Source: CAZAMT01 sp964486145 (GTDB lineage Bacteria > Bacteroidota > Bacteroidia > Bacteroidales > JAAAOM01). From it: a stretch of 33,156 bases of DNA. The notes under the pieces were generated by a model, which made no database searches, was not told the DNA's origin, and saw only the letters and a program-made list of their open reading frames with translations. Below, piece by piece: positions 6,645-15,748 of this stretch. The position numbers and the translations under genes are program-made. The stretch spans positions 1 to 33,156 of the forward strand of contig CAZAMT010000013.1 in the NCBI GenBank assembly GCA_964486145.1, given 5' to 3'. Within the stretch, counting starts at the first letter, position 1. Each line of letters begins with the position of its first letter.

Positions 6645-9600
6645 TTACGGTTTAAACCCGATAACCAGGATATCATCTACCTGATCCAAATCGCCTTTCC
6701 ACTCCAAAATGCTCTTTTTCAGTAGATCATGTTGCATTTTCATGGGTAACTTATGAATGGTAAGCAACAAGTGACGAAAACGACGGTATTTGTATTTTTT
6801 TCCTTCGGGGCCACCAAACTGGTCAGCAAATCCATCGGAGAAAATATAAACAACATCACCTTCCTCGAGGTTAATGGAATGGTTTCTAAACGCCTGTTTT
6901 TTTGTTAAATGCATATCAATTCCAACAGAAAAGCGATCTCCCTTGATTTCACTTAATTTATTATCTCTGATTAAATACAGGGGGTTGAATGCACCAGAAT
7001 ACTCGAGAACCATTTTTTTCTTATCAATAACACAAAATGCGATGTCCATACCATCTCTGAGTGAAAACTCCTCCACGTCTTCAAATACTTCAGCAAAATT
7101 GTTATTCACGATGTTCAAAATCTGGGCAGGTTCCTCCACATTCTGAATGTTTGTTATCCGTCTGAATAGCTCAAACCCGATGATCGACATAAAAGCACCC
7201 GGCACGCCATGGCCCGTGCAATCGATGGCTGCAACGTATATTTTATCTTCATGCTCATTTATCCAGTAAAAGTCACCACTAACAATGTCTTTTGGCATAT
7301 GTAAAATAAATGACTCCGGCAGGAACTTATCAAATAAATTTTTTGAAGGCATCATGGCCTCCTGGATTCGCTTCGCGTAATTTAAACTATCCGTAATATT
7401 CTTATTTTTTAGTGCAAGTTCTTCCCTTTGAATAGCAATTTGATTGTTAATACGTTCACGTTCCCGGTATTCCTGGTTAAGTCTGCGAAGTGTTCTGGTT
7501 CGATAAAAATAAAAGGACACAAATGCCAGTAATAAAACAATGGCATATATAAGTATCGCGTTTGAGGATCTCCACCAGGGTACTTCCACGTTGATAATCA
7601 ATGAGCCGCCTTCAGTATTCCAAACCTGATCACTGTTCGAACCCATAAATTTTAACGTGTACCTGCCCGGCTGCAAATCCAGTAATGATACATATCTATG
7701 TGTCCCTAAATCTACTACATTTTCTTCGCCTCCTTCTTTTATAAGGGAATACCTGTACCTGTTTTTATCCGGGTAAGTGAAATCAAGTGCGGCAAACTCA
7801 ATGTTCAACAAATAATTGGGGTATGAAATATTTAACTCATTCAATCCATATGTTTCGAGGGCTGTTTTATTCCCGTGATCATCAACTTTCTCAATCTTTG
7901 AAATAACCACGCTTGGCTTGACCTGGTTTACCTGAAATGAATCAGGATAGAAAGCATTTACACCCGATATTCCACCAAAAAATAATTCACCATCACTTTT
8001 TTTGAAATGTGCCCCCAGATTAAATTCAAAGCTTTGCAGACCGTCTGAGATCTCGTAATTAATGAATTTCTTTTCAGAAGGTATTAAATTGCTGAGTCCC
8101 CTGTTGGTACTAAGCCATAGATTGCCGTTGTTGTCCTCCTGGATTGCGTAAATCAAGTTATTCGGAAGTCCTTTTTCTTCCGTAAAAAGAAGAAATGATT
8201 CGTTTATTTCCAGAAACTGACATAATCCAAGGGAGGTTCCTATCCAAATCCGCTTTTGTGAATCTTCAAAAAGGTGGTAAATTACATTGCTCGTAAGATC
8301 TCCGCTTGCACTATTCATTCCACCCTGGAAATGCCTGTTTACTTTCAACCTGTCGTTTAACTGGATTAAGCCATTGTCCGTACCTAACCAGACTCGCCGG
8401 CTTGAGTCAAACAGAAGAGCATACACAGTGTTAAACATTATGACTGAGTCACCAAATGAAAAACTGCTGTATTTTTCAAATTTTCGTTCGTTAAAATTTA
8501 CTCTCATCAGGCCTTTAAACGAACCAATATAATAATCTTCATCAACCTGAATCATGTCGAAAATCCGGTTATTTTCAAAGGCTTTGCAGGGTATAAACCC
8601 ATGCATGTTGCATATACTCCTGAATCGCTTTGTCCGTGGGTTATACCTGTCAATTCCATCATTCGTTCCAATAAATAGCTCCCCGTTTTCATCGGTGAAA
8701 ATAAGATGCACGTTGTTTTGAGATATTCTTTGTGACGGGTTTCGGTGACTTTCTGAATAAAGCCTGTGTTCCTTTGTTTTTCGGTTGTAAATATTTAATC
8801 CTTCACCCCAGGTACCGAGCCAGAGATTGTCTTGTTTATCGCAATAAATTGATGCTATGACATTGCTTGATAGTTGCGGGATGGATGTTGGGGCATTATC
8901 ATAAATAGTAAACTTTGGTTCTTTCAAATCCAATTTTATCATCCCCCGATAGGTTGTAATCCATAAGATGTGCGACCTGTCTTCGATAATATCTGAGAAA
9001 AAAGCATTGTTGAGGTTTCTGTTATTAAATTGAAACTTGATAATCTTCCCGGCATTTCCGTTTTCCGGGTCAAAATTGGTCATCCCTCTTTCTGTACCAA
9101 TCCAAAACGTACCATTGCTATCCTGAAAAACAAAATTAATTCTATCCTCAACCTCCGAACCTTTCATTTCAGATGGATAAAACCTTTCAAATGTATTTGT
9201 TTCGGGATCAAATTTATTGAGCCCATTCAGGGTACTTATCCAGAGTTGTCTTTCCTGGTCGTAGATTAAGCTTGTTATTCTGTTGTCACTTAAGGTTGAT
9301 TTATCATTTGGATCATGGGTATAATGAATGATTTCATTATTTTTTGGATCAAACAAGTTTAATCCGTCCTCGTTACCAATCCACAACAATCCTTCATCAT
9401 TTTCAATGATAGAAGTGACATTTATTCCCTGTGGAACTGTATTTGGATCATTAAACAAACGGTAATGGACGAAATCATTGGTAGCCCGGTTATATTTTTC
9501 AAGCATGGTTGCAGTTTTAATCCAAACCTCCCCAGCCCTGGAAACATAGATATCGTGAATTGTATTGTCATGGAGGGCATTGTCCTGACCAATGTTATGG

Positions 9601-9953
9601 TAATAATTTTCAAACCTTCCCTCCTGCCTTATAAATTTGCTTAATCCGTAGCTGGTTCCGATCCATAAATCTCCCAGCGTATCCTCTGCGATTGCTCTAA
9701 TAAAATTATCGGTTAAGGACGAAGAATCAAGAGGTTGTCTCCTGAAGATTTCAAAATTATATCCATCGTAGCGATTGAGGCCATCCTGTGTACCTATCCA
9801 TAAATACCCTTCCGAATCCTGATAAACGCAAGTAATAGCAGATAACGACAATCCTTCTTCAATAGAAAACAATTGCATCCTGTCACTTTGTTGACTGAAT
9901 GTTTCAGTGAGAAAAAGCAACAGCAGAATAAGTATGTACTTTGTTTTATCCAT
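6645..9953 (-). CDS. Beta-propeller sensor with Y_Y_Y domain and SpoIIE/PP2C phosphatase output
   Basis: This 1102-residue membrane protein begins with a signal peptide (1-20). Residues about 30-680 hold many two-component-regulator propeller repeats (recurrent LWIGT..GLN.., for example 51-60, 97-104, 190-200, 376-386, 521-529, 569-577), probably two seven-bladed propellers. A Y_Y_Y domain follows (about 720-790), then one membrane helix (about 799-817), a coiled coil (about 822-865) and a cytoplasmic SpoIIE-type PP2C phosphatase (about 885-1102). Phosphatase motifs include KDIVSGDFYW (D894), AAIDCTGHGVPGAFMS (D911), IFSDGFADQ (D1040) and QVDDILVIG (D1093/D1094), so the metal sites look intact. 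Hybrid sensors with this periplasmic part usually end in a histidine kinase; here the output is a Ser/Thr phosphatase, presumably acting on an anti-sigma antagonist or similar partner not present in the window. The ligand may be extracellular polysaccharide, but that is only by analogy. Confidence 0.92.
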   Translation of the reverse strand: MDKTKYILILLLLFLTETFSQQSDRMQLFSIEEGLSLSAITCVYQDSEGYLWIGTQDGLNRYDGYNFEIFRRQPLDSSSLTDNFIRAIAEDTLGDLWIGTSYGLSKFIRQEGRFENYYHNIGQDNALHDNTIHDIYVSRAGEVWIKTATMLEKYNRATNDFVHYRLFNDPNTVPQGINVTSIIENDEGLLWIGNEDGLNLFDPKNNEIIHYTHDPNDKSTLSDNRITSLIYDQERQLWISTLNGLNKFDPETNTFERFYPSEMKGSEVEDRINFVFQDSNGTFWIGTERGMTNFDPENGNAGKIIKFQFNNRNLNNAFFSDIIEDRSHILWITTYRGMIKLDLKEPKFTIYDNAPTSIPQLSSNVIASIYCDKQDNLWLGTWGEGLNIYNRKTKEHRLYSESHRNPSQRISQNNVHLIFTDENGELFIGTNDGIDRYNPRTKRFRSICNMHGFIPCKAFENNRIFDMIQVDEDYYIGSFKGLMRVNFNERKFEKYSSFSFGDSVIMFNTVYALLFDSSRRVWLGTDNGLIQLNDRLKVNRHFQGGMNSASGDLTSNVIYHLFEDSQKRIWIGTSLGLCQFLEINESFLLFTEEKGLPNNLIYAIQEDNNGNLWLSTNRGLSNLIPSEKKFINYEISDGLQSFEFNLGAHFKKSDGELFFGGISGVNAFYPDSFQVNQVKPSVVISKIEKVDDHGNKTALETYGLNELNISYPNYLLNIEFAALDFTYPDKNRYRYSLIKEGGEENVVDLGTHRYVSLLDLQPGRYTLKFMGSNSDQVWNTEGGSLIINVEVPWWRSSNAILIYAIVLLLAFVSFYFYRTRTLRRLNQEYRERERINNQIAIQREELALKNKNITDSLNYAKRIQEAMMPSKNLFDKFLPESFILHMPKDIVSGDFYWINEHEDKIYVAAIDCTGHGVPGAFMSIIGFELFRRITNIQNVEEPAQILNIVNNNFAEVFEDVEEFSLRDGMDIAFCVIDKKKMVLEYSGAFNPLYLIRDNKLSEIKGDRFSVGIDMHLTKKQAFRNHSINLEEGDVVYIFSDGFADQFGGPEGKKYKYRRFRHLLLTIHKLPMKMQHDLLKKSILEWKGDLDQVDDILVIGFKP

Positions 9954-10012
9954 ACACCCTTATGCTAATATAATATATCTATACATCTTAACCAATAATG
10001 GATACACGCAAA

Positions 10013-11902
10013 TTACACTGTATTGTTTTTTTCAACGGTTGCTCCACGATTTGGTATCAATGGTTTAATAGAATTTGATGGTGATGGAATAAATTCACCA
10101 ATTTTGTATTCATCCCACCGTTTATCAACTTTTTCAATCGTTTCAGCAGAAGATGACACAATGTTTGGCCACTCCCTTTTAAACTCCTTTTTATGATATT
10201 TTGAAGACGCATCAACCACCAAAATAGCATGATTGTTGAAATCCTCAATGTAGCAATCCCTCGCGGGATCAATATTGGACAGGCTTAACCACACGAGCAA
10301 CGAAATCTCGGAAGTATGTACCTTCTCATCAAAAATAATAATGATTTTCGGAAGTGAATTGCCTGGTTCGGAAAAAATATCAAACAAAACAGCCCGATGA
10401 TTTTGATATTTATCTTGTTTTAAAGTTAAAAACAGGATTGGAACATTTTTCTTCATCAATTGATCATTGACATGAACAATTTGAGCGTGTTTTTTCATCA
10501 TATCAGTTTCAGGAAAAAAATATGTTTCCACTTTCCCGGGTTCGATTTCAGATGTAAGATCGATGCACATTTTCCCACCTTCGGCAGGTTCATCCGAGGC
10601 ATGATCGAGAACATCCAGCGGGCCGTATCCAAAATAAATGTCTTTTTTGGGATTAAAACGAACCATTGTTTTCTGAAGAAATTCCAGGTATTTGGAAGTA
10701 TCCAGTTGTTCAGTTGTAATGACGGCAATTTTATTAAACATCATTTGTCCGGCACCCCAAAGAGCATTTGCAACTTTCACCGCCTGTCCGGGATAATCTT
10801 TTTTAATCTGTACAAGGATCAGGTTATGAGCTACACCCTCCGGTGGTAAAGCAATGTCTAAAATCTCAGGCGCAACTGACATTTTCATTGGAGATAAAAA
10901 AATCCGTTCTGTAGCCATCCCGATGTATGCATCCTCCTGGGGAGGAATTCCTACTATAGTTGCAGGATAAACGGCATTTCGACGATGGGTAATGCATGTG
11001 ACATGAAATTTCGGATACATGTCTTCGAGCGAATAGAAACCGGTATGATCCCCGAATGGACCTTCCTTAATAAAGGCTTCCTTCGGATCCACATATCCCT
11101 CAATTATGATATCGGCATCTGCTGGCACCTGAATATCCTGTGTGATTGCCTGTACCATATCAACCCGCTTTTTTCGAAGAAACCCTGCCAGTATAAACTC
11201 ATCCATATTTTCCGGCAACGGCGCTGTGGCTGCATAAATAAACGATGGATCTCCCCCCAGGGCAACAGCAATGGGCATTTTCTTATCAAGGGCCTTGTAT
11301 TTATCAAAATGCCGCGCCCCGGTTTTATGTTTATGCCAATGCATTCCGGTCAGGTTTGCCCCAAAAACCTGTAACCGATACATACCCACATTCCGGTTCC
11401 CTGTTTCAGGATCTTTGGTAATAACCATAGGTAAAGTTACAAAGGGGCCGCCATCATGTGGCCAGCAGGTCAACACAGGCAATCTGGTTAAATCGCCCGG
11501 TTTTAAAACAACATCCTGGCAATTGGCCCGACCGGAGACTTTTCCCGGCATCCAAGACGAAATTTTTGATAGCAAAGGTAGTAATGATAATTTCTGAAGT
11601 ATATTTTCCCTGGGAGCAGTGATCTTTCCTATCAATCCAACTATTTCTTCTCCTACCTCTTCCAAATCATCTAATCCAAGTGCAAGCGCGATTCTTTTTT
11701 TTGAACCAAAAGCATTTATTAACACAGGAAATGATGTTCCGGTATTTTCAAACAGGAGGGCCTTTCCTCCATCCGCTGTCTTACTTATTCTATCAGTAAG
11801 TTCCGCAATTTCAAGGTACGGATCAACAAACGTTTGAACTCTTAGCAATTCACCGGATTCATCCAGCACCTTAATAAACTGGCTTAAGCCTGAATATGCC
11901 AT
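10013..11902 (-). CDS. UbiD-family prenylated-FMN decarboxylase
   Basis: This 629-residue cytoplasmic enzyme belongs to the UbiD family, which uses prenylated FMN and Mn2+ to decarboxylate aromatic or unsaturated acids. Family landmarks are visible: NVGMYRLQVFG (171-181), H190 region, ALGGDPSF (214-221), EGPFGDHTGFY (280-290, with the E280 acid expected near the active site), and ATIVGIPPQEDAYIG (314-328). It is clearly longer than E. coli UbiD (497 residues); the extra length is mostly at the C-terminal end. In Bacteroidota such proteins are often annotated as menaquinone-biosynthesis decarboxylases, which would imply the futalosine route; that is inference only, since no other mqn or ubi gene is nearby and the UbiX flavin prenyltransferase is not in the window. 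Start ATG at 11902. Confidence 0.85.
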   Translation of the reverse strand: MAYSGLSQFIKVLDESGELLRVQTFVDPYLEIAELTDRISKTADGGKALLFENTGTSFPVLINAFGSKKRIALALGLDDLEEVGEEIVGLIGKITAPRENILQKLSLLPLLSKISSWMPGKVSGRANCQDVVLKPGDLTRLPVLTCWPHDGGPFVTLPMVITKDPETGNRNVGMYRLQVFGANLTGMHWHKHKTGARHFDKYKALDKKMPIAVALGGDPSFIYAATAPLPENMDEFILAGFLRKKRVDMVQAITQDIQVPADADIIIEGYVDPKEAFIKEGPFGDHTGFYSLEDMYPKFHVTCITHRRNAVYPATIVGIPPQEDAYIGMATERIFLSPMKMSVAPEILDIALPPEGVAHNLILVQIKKDYPGQAVKVANALWGAGQMMFNKIAVITTEQLDTSKYLEFLQKTMVRFNPKKDIYFGYGPLDVLDHASDEPAEGGKMCIDLTSEIEPGKVETYFFPETDMMKKHAQIVHVNDQLMKKNVPILFLTLKQDKYQNHRAVLFDIFSEPGNSLPKIIIIFDEKVHTSEISLLVWLSLSNIDPARDCYIEDFNNHAILVVDASSKYHKKEFKREWPNIVSSSAETIEKVDKRWDEYKIGEFIPSPSNSIKPLIPNRGATVEKNNTV

Positions 11903-12058
11903 AATTTTGTAGTAAAATATTATTCAGGCGAAGCTATGAATAAAAACGGATTGAATAAATAAATGTGTTACAAATCGTCAACAATAAATATTATACGCCG
12001 ATACAATTGCCCAATGGCAGTGATCAACGGAACTTAGTTACTGGAAGATTGGAGCTTA

Positions 12059-13387
12059 TCACGATTCTGTTTGTTGTTTTTTACCAGTCTTTTGGGCAAT
12101 CTGTTCCAGCATGCCTGTAGTTAGTGATTTTGGCCTTTCAAGAGGATACAGCAATGCCCTGTCCCAAATAATGTTCGCAGAAATTCCAATGGCTCTTCCA
12201 ATACCAAACAATACAGTATAAAAATCATATTCTTTCACACCATAATGCCATTGTATGGTGCCAGACTGTGCATCTACATTGGGCCAGGGATTTTTCGCTT
12301 TACCCTGTTCCTTTAAAATTGGAGGTACTACATTGAAAAGTAAATTCACAAGTTTAAAGATTGGATCGTTCGGCAAATGCTTTAAACTAAAATCCCGTTG
12401 AATGGAATATCGTGGGTCTGTTTTTCTGAGGACTGCATGGCCAAATCCAGGAATCACCTGACCTGAATTCAACGTATCCCACACAAATTGTTTCATTTCG
12501 TCCTCGGATGGAGTTTTTTCCCCCATTTTATCTTTCACTTCCAGTAACCAACGCAATACTTCCTGATTCGCGAGTCCGTGTAATGGTCCTGCTAATCCGT
12601 TAATCATTGCTGAGATGGACAAATATATATCAGATAAGGTGCTTGCCACCAGATGACCGGTATGCGCACTTACATTTCCACTTTCATGGTCACTGTGCAA
12701 TATAAAATGCATTCGAGCTACATCATCATAAGGCTTATCAATCCCCATCATGTGCGCGAAATTACCTCCAAAATCCAGATCCGGATTGCTATGGATTCGT
12801 TCACCCCCACGGTATAGTTTGGAGTAAATATAAGCCCCTATCTCGGGCAGTTTTGCCAACAGGTTGAGTGTATCTTCGTAGGTAGGATCCCAAAATTCGT
12901 GCTTCGGCAATCCGGTTTTATACTTTTTGGCAAAAAATGATTCACGATGCAATGTCAGGATAGCTGTTGAGAAGATCGCCATTGGATGGCTCGCAGCGGG
13001 AAATGCATCAATCACTTCACAAACGTAACGTGGTAAAATCCTTCGTTTTTTAAATTCATCGTCCACCTCGGCAACCTCTTTATCGGTAGGTATATCCCCG
13101 GTTAGTAAAAGATAAACAAGACCTTCCACGTAAGGCATTTCGGAACCACCGGGTTTGGGTAGTTTTTTAAATATTTCAGGTAGCGTAAACCCCCTGTAAC
13201 GTATTCCTTCTTCCGGATCGAGGTTTGAAATGTCCGTTACCAGGCATTTTAGCCCCCGCATACCTCCCAGTATTTTTCCTATGGTTACTGTATCAACCAC
13301 GATATCACCGTGATCTTTCATCAATTTTTCCGTACGTGGCCTCCAGGCCTGTATTTTATCATACAGTTTATCTTTCAGGTTGGACAT
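12059..13387 (-). CDS. Citrate synthase, mitochondrial (eukaryotic) type
   Basis: This 442-residue enzyme condenses oxaloacetate with acetyl-CoA to citrate at the entry of the TCA cycle. The catalytic triad is present: H270 in GLAGPLHGLANQE, H317 in PGFGHAVLRKTDPRYS and D372 in NVDAQSG. Many stretches follow animal mitochondrial citrate synthase rather than E. coli GltA: LDPEEGIRYRGF (57-67), HSDHESGNVSAHT (231-243), RKTDPRY, LKHLPNDPIFKLV (335-347), KAKNPWPNVDA (363-373) and PLERPKS (415-421). There is no mitochondrial presequence and no NADH-binding domain of the GltA kind. Gene context (downstream of eno) fits central metabolism. The ATG at 13387 gives the family's usual N-terminus. Confidence 0.95.
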   Translation of the reverse strand: MSNLKDKLYDKIQAWRPRTEKLMKDHGDIVVDTVTIGKILGGMRGLKCLVTDISNLDPEEGIRYRGFTLPEIFKKLPKPGGSEMPYVEGLVYLLLTGDIPTDKEVAEVDDEFKKRRILPRYVCEVIDAFPAASHPMAIFSTAILTLHRESFFAKKYKTGLPKHEFWDPTYEDTLNLLAKLPEIGAYIYSKLYRGGERIHSNPDLDFGGNFAHMMGIDKPYDDVARMHFILHSDHESGNVSAHTGHLVASTLSDIYLSISAMINGLAGPLHGLANQEVLRWLLEVKDKMGEKTPSEDEMKQFVWDTLNSGQVIPGFGHAVLRKTDPRYSIQRDFSLKHLPNDPIFKLVNLLFNVVPPILKEQGKAKNPWPNVDAQSGTIQWHYGVKEYDFYTVLFGIGRAIGISANIIWDRALLYPLERPKSLTTGMLEQIAQKTGKKQQTES

Positions 13388-13459
13388 ATGTAGATATTTT
13401 AATGGGTTATGTAAATACTAACATCAAAACAGGTTAAAAGTTTATATAATTTCTAAATA

Positions 13460-13485
13460 AAAAGGGCATTTTTTAATGCCCTTTT
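13460..13485 (-). terminator. Rho-independent terminator after enolase
   Basis: AAAAGGGCATT (13460-13470) and AATGCCCTTTT (13475-13485) form a perfect 11-bp stem with a 4-nt loop, 28 nt after the enolase stop. On the minus strand the stem runs into TTTTTA, a good intrinsic terminator. It is nearly symmetrical and could work in both directions. It separates enolase from the citrate synthase transcript. Confidence 0.9.
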
Positions 13486-13513
13486 AAAAAAATATTGTTG
13501 TTTGTAATAACAT

Positions 13514-14794
13514 TTAGAACTGTGCTGTATCTTCAAGTTCTTCTTCAATTCGCAACAACTGATTGTATTTAGCCATTCTGTCGGAACGACTTAATGATCC
13601 TGTTTTAATCTGTCCTGAATTGGTCGCAACTGCAATATCGGCAATGGTTGCATCTTCAGTTTCACCTGACCGATGTGAGGTAACTGATGTGTATCCAGCC
13701 CGATGCGCCATATCAATTGCATCCAGTGTTTCAGTAAGGGTTCCAATTTGATTTACTTTAATTAAAATTGAATTGGCACATCCCATATCAATACCTTTCT
13801 TAAGGAATTCTACATTGGTTACAAATAAGTCATCACCTACCAACTGGCATTTATCACCAATTTTATCCGTTAACACTTTCCAACCATCCCAATCACCTTC
13901 ATCCATTCCATCTTCGATTGAATCAATCGGGTATTTTTCCATCAATTCCTGAAGATACTGTGCCTGCTCTTCTGATGACCTTACTGCGCCTTTATCACCT
14001 TCAAACATGGTGTAATCATATTTTCCATCCTTAAAAAATTCGGATGCAGCGCAATCCAGCGCGAGAGAAACATCACCACCTTCTTCTTTTCTTCCTGGCT
14101 TGTATCCTGCAGATTCAATGGCTTTGATGATTGTTTCAAGAGCATCTTCGGTACCTTCCAGTTCGGGAGCAAAACCACCTTCATCCCCAACCGCTGTGCT
14201 TAAGTCACGTTCTTTCAATACTTTTTTCAATGCATGAAATACTTCCGCGCCCATTCGTAATGCTTCTTTAAAATTTGGAGCACCCACCGGACGAATCATA
14301 AATTCCTGAAATGCAATAGGAGCATCCGAATGTGAACCACCGTTGATAATATTCATCATAGGTACAGGTAACTTTTTGGCATTTGTACCGCCAATATAGC
14401 GATAAAGAGGTATTTGCAAATATGCAGATGCTGCTTTAGCCGCAGCAAGTGAAACACCCAACATGGCATTAGCACCCAATTTGCTTTTGGTTGATGTACC
14501 ATCAAGCTCAAGCATTTTCTTATCGATAGCCACCTGTTCAAGTACAAACATACCCACAATCTCTTTGGCAATCACATTGTTTACGTTATCCACAGCCTTC
14601 TGTACTCCTTTTCCAAGATACCGGCTTTTATCACCATCGCGAAGCTCAAGCGCTTCATTTTCACCTGTAGAGGCACCTGATGGCACTGCTGCACGTCCTG
14701 CAAAACCACTTTCAAGCGTAACCTCTACTTCTATGGTAGGATTACCTCGTGAATCAAGAATTTCACGTGCATGTACGTCGATTATTTTTCCCAT
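13514..14794 (-). CDS. eno: Enolase (phosphopyruvate hydratase)
   Basis: This 426-residue glycolytic enzyme interconverts 2-phosphoglycerate and phosphoenolpyruvate and is cytoplasmic. The N-terminus (IIDVHAREILDSRGNPTIEV) and the whole barrel are canonical. Active-site residues are visible: S43 region VPSGASTGENEA, E205 in GDEGGFAPEL, Mg2+ ligands D247, E294 and D321, K346 in ILIKVNQIGT, and H374 with the signature VTSHRSGETED (371-381). It lies just downstream of the end of the ribosomal alpha cluster, separated by a terminator, and is followed by its own terminator and then citrate synthase. No consensus TAnnTTTG box was found in front of it, though the 93 bp before the ATG up to the terminator should contain its promoter. 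Confidence 0.99.
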   Translation of the reverse strand: MGKIIDVHAREILDSRGNPTIEVEVTLESGFAGRAAVPSGASTGENEALELRDGDKSRYLGKGVQKAVDNVNNVIAKEIVGMFVLEQVAIDKKMLELDGTSTKSKLGANAMLGVSLAAAKAASAYLQIPLYRYIGGTNAKKLPVPMMNIINGGSHSDAPIAFQEFMIRPVGAPNFKEALRMGAEVFHALKKVLKERDLSTAVGDEGGFAPELEGTEDALETIIKAIESAGYKPGRKEEGGDVSLALDCAASEFFKDGKYDYTMFEGDKGAVRSSEEQAQYLQELMEKYPIDSIEDGMDEGDWDGWKVLTDKIGDKCQLVGDDLFVTNVEFLKKGIDMGCANSILIKVNQIGTLTETLDAIDMAHRAGYTSVTSHRSGETEDATIADIAVATNSGQIKTGSLSRSDRMAKYNQLLRIEEELEDTAQF

Positions 14795-14887
14795 GATATA
14801 ATTTTTAATGATTAATATATGTGTTTTATTATTTACTTAACTTTCTGCTGAAACAATGGTTGAAATTACTTCATAAAATTGTAAACA

Positions 14888-14927
14888 AAAAATGGGATAA
14901 AGTAATTTCACACCTCATCCCATTTTT
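14888..14927 (-). terminator. Intrinsic terminator ending the ribosomal protein operon
   Basis: AAAAATGGGAT (14888-14898) and ATCCCATTTTT (14917-14927) form an 11-bp stem with an 18-nt loop. On the minus strand it starts 35 nt after the rplQ stop and ends in ATCCCATTTTTTG, a short T-run. It is the first hairpin of this strength seen after the 33-gene block. Confidence 0.8.
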
Positions 14928-14962
14928 CAATATTTTCCATAGAGAAAAAAACTATGTTGTTG

Positions 14963-15697
14963 CTATTTTTCTTCGTTATCCTTTTTCTCTTCCTTGTCCT
15001 CTTCTTTTTTAGGCTCTTCCGCGGTTGATTCTGCTTCTAAATCACTTTTCGCTTTAACATCCTCCTCACCGGAGGCCTGTTCTTCCGGTTTATCTTTCTC
15101 CTCTTTTGTTTCTTCAATTACTTCAGCATCAGAAATAACCTCATCGGTTTTAACAGCGCTGGCGGCCTCTTCTGCATGTTGATCTTCGGAAGTATCTTTT
15201 TCTGTTACTTCTTCGGTTTTTTCCTGTTTCTGAGCTGCTGACTCCGTGCTTGTACTTCCTTTACCACCACCCCGTCTTCTGCGTCTGCGGGTTGTGCCGG
15301 CTTTGGTTTTCGATTCCTCCGTTACTGCCAATAAGTTTTCATTGTAATCAACAAGTTCAATAATACACATATCTGCATTATCACCCGGTCTGCTACCCGT
15401 TTTTAAAATACGCGTATATCCTCCGGGCCTGGTGGCAATCTTTGTTGATACCTCCCTAAATAGTTCATTGACAGCATCCTTGTTTTGAAGATAACTGAAA
15501 ACAACTCTGCGGGAATGCGTTGAATCATTCTTTGATTTTGTAATCAATGGCTCAACATACATCCGCAAAGCTTTCGCTTTTGCGGTTGTTGTTTCAATCC
15601 TTTTATGAATAATCAACGAAGTGGCCATATTTGCAAGCATCGCTTTGCGGTGCCCGGCTTTTCTGCTTAAGTGATTGAAGCTCTTCCTGTGTCTCAT
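14963..15697 (-). CDS. rplQ: 50S ribosomal protein L17 with long acidic C-terminal extension
   Basis: Residues 1-122 are a normal L17 (MRHRKSFNHLSRKAGHRKAM, then the MATSLIIHKRIETTTAKAKA helix, ending DMCIIELVDYNE). It binds 23S rRNA near the peptide exit region. Beyond it lies a tail of about 120 residues: a basic linker (TTRRRRRRGGGKG, about 135-147) and then some 95 residues dominated by Glu, Lys, Asp, Ala and Ser, ending in KKDNEEK. E. coli L17 has 127 residues in all. The reading frame is open to the end with no sign of a frameshift, so the tail is real coding sequence. Shorter charged tails are found on L17 in other Bacteroidota, as I recall. It is the last gene of the operon, 51 nt after rpoA. 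Confidence 0.97.
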   Translation of the reverse strand: MRHRKSFNHLSRKAGHRKAMLANMATSLIIHKRIETTTAKAKALRMYVEPLITKSKNDSTHSRRVVFSYLQNKDAVNELFREVSTKIATRPGGYTRILKTGSRPGDNADMCIIELVDYNENLLAVTEESKTKAGTTRRRRRRGGGKGSTSTESAAQKQEKTEEVTEKDTSEDQHAEEAASAVKTDEVISDAEVIEETKEEKDKPEEQASGEEDVKAKSDLEAESTAEEPKKEEDKEEKKDNEEK

Positions 15698-15748
15698 CTT
15701 TTAATTACTTTCCGAATTTTCTATCTATGACTAAATATGAATCGTGAT

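Noticed and set aside
14994..15182. Serine-rich plus-strand frame opposite the L17 tail
   Set aside because: It is the antisense image of the Glu/Lys-rich tail codons; low complexity explains the open frame.
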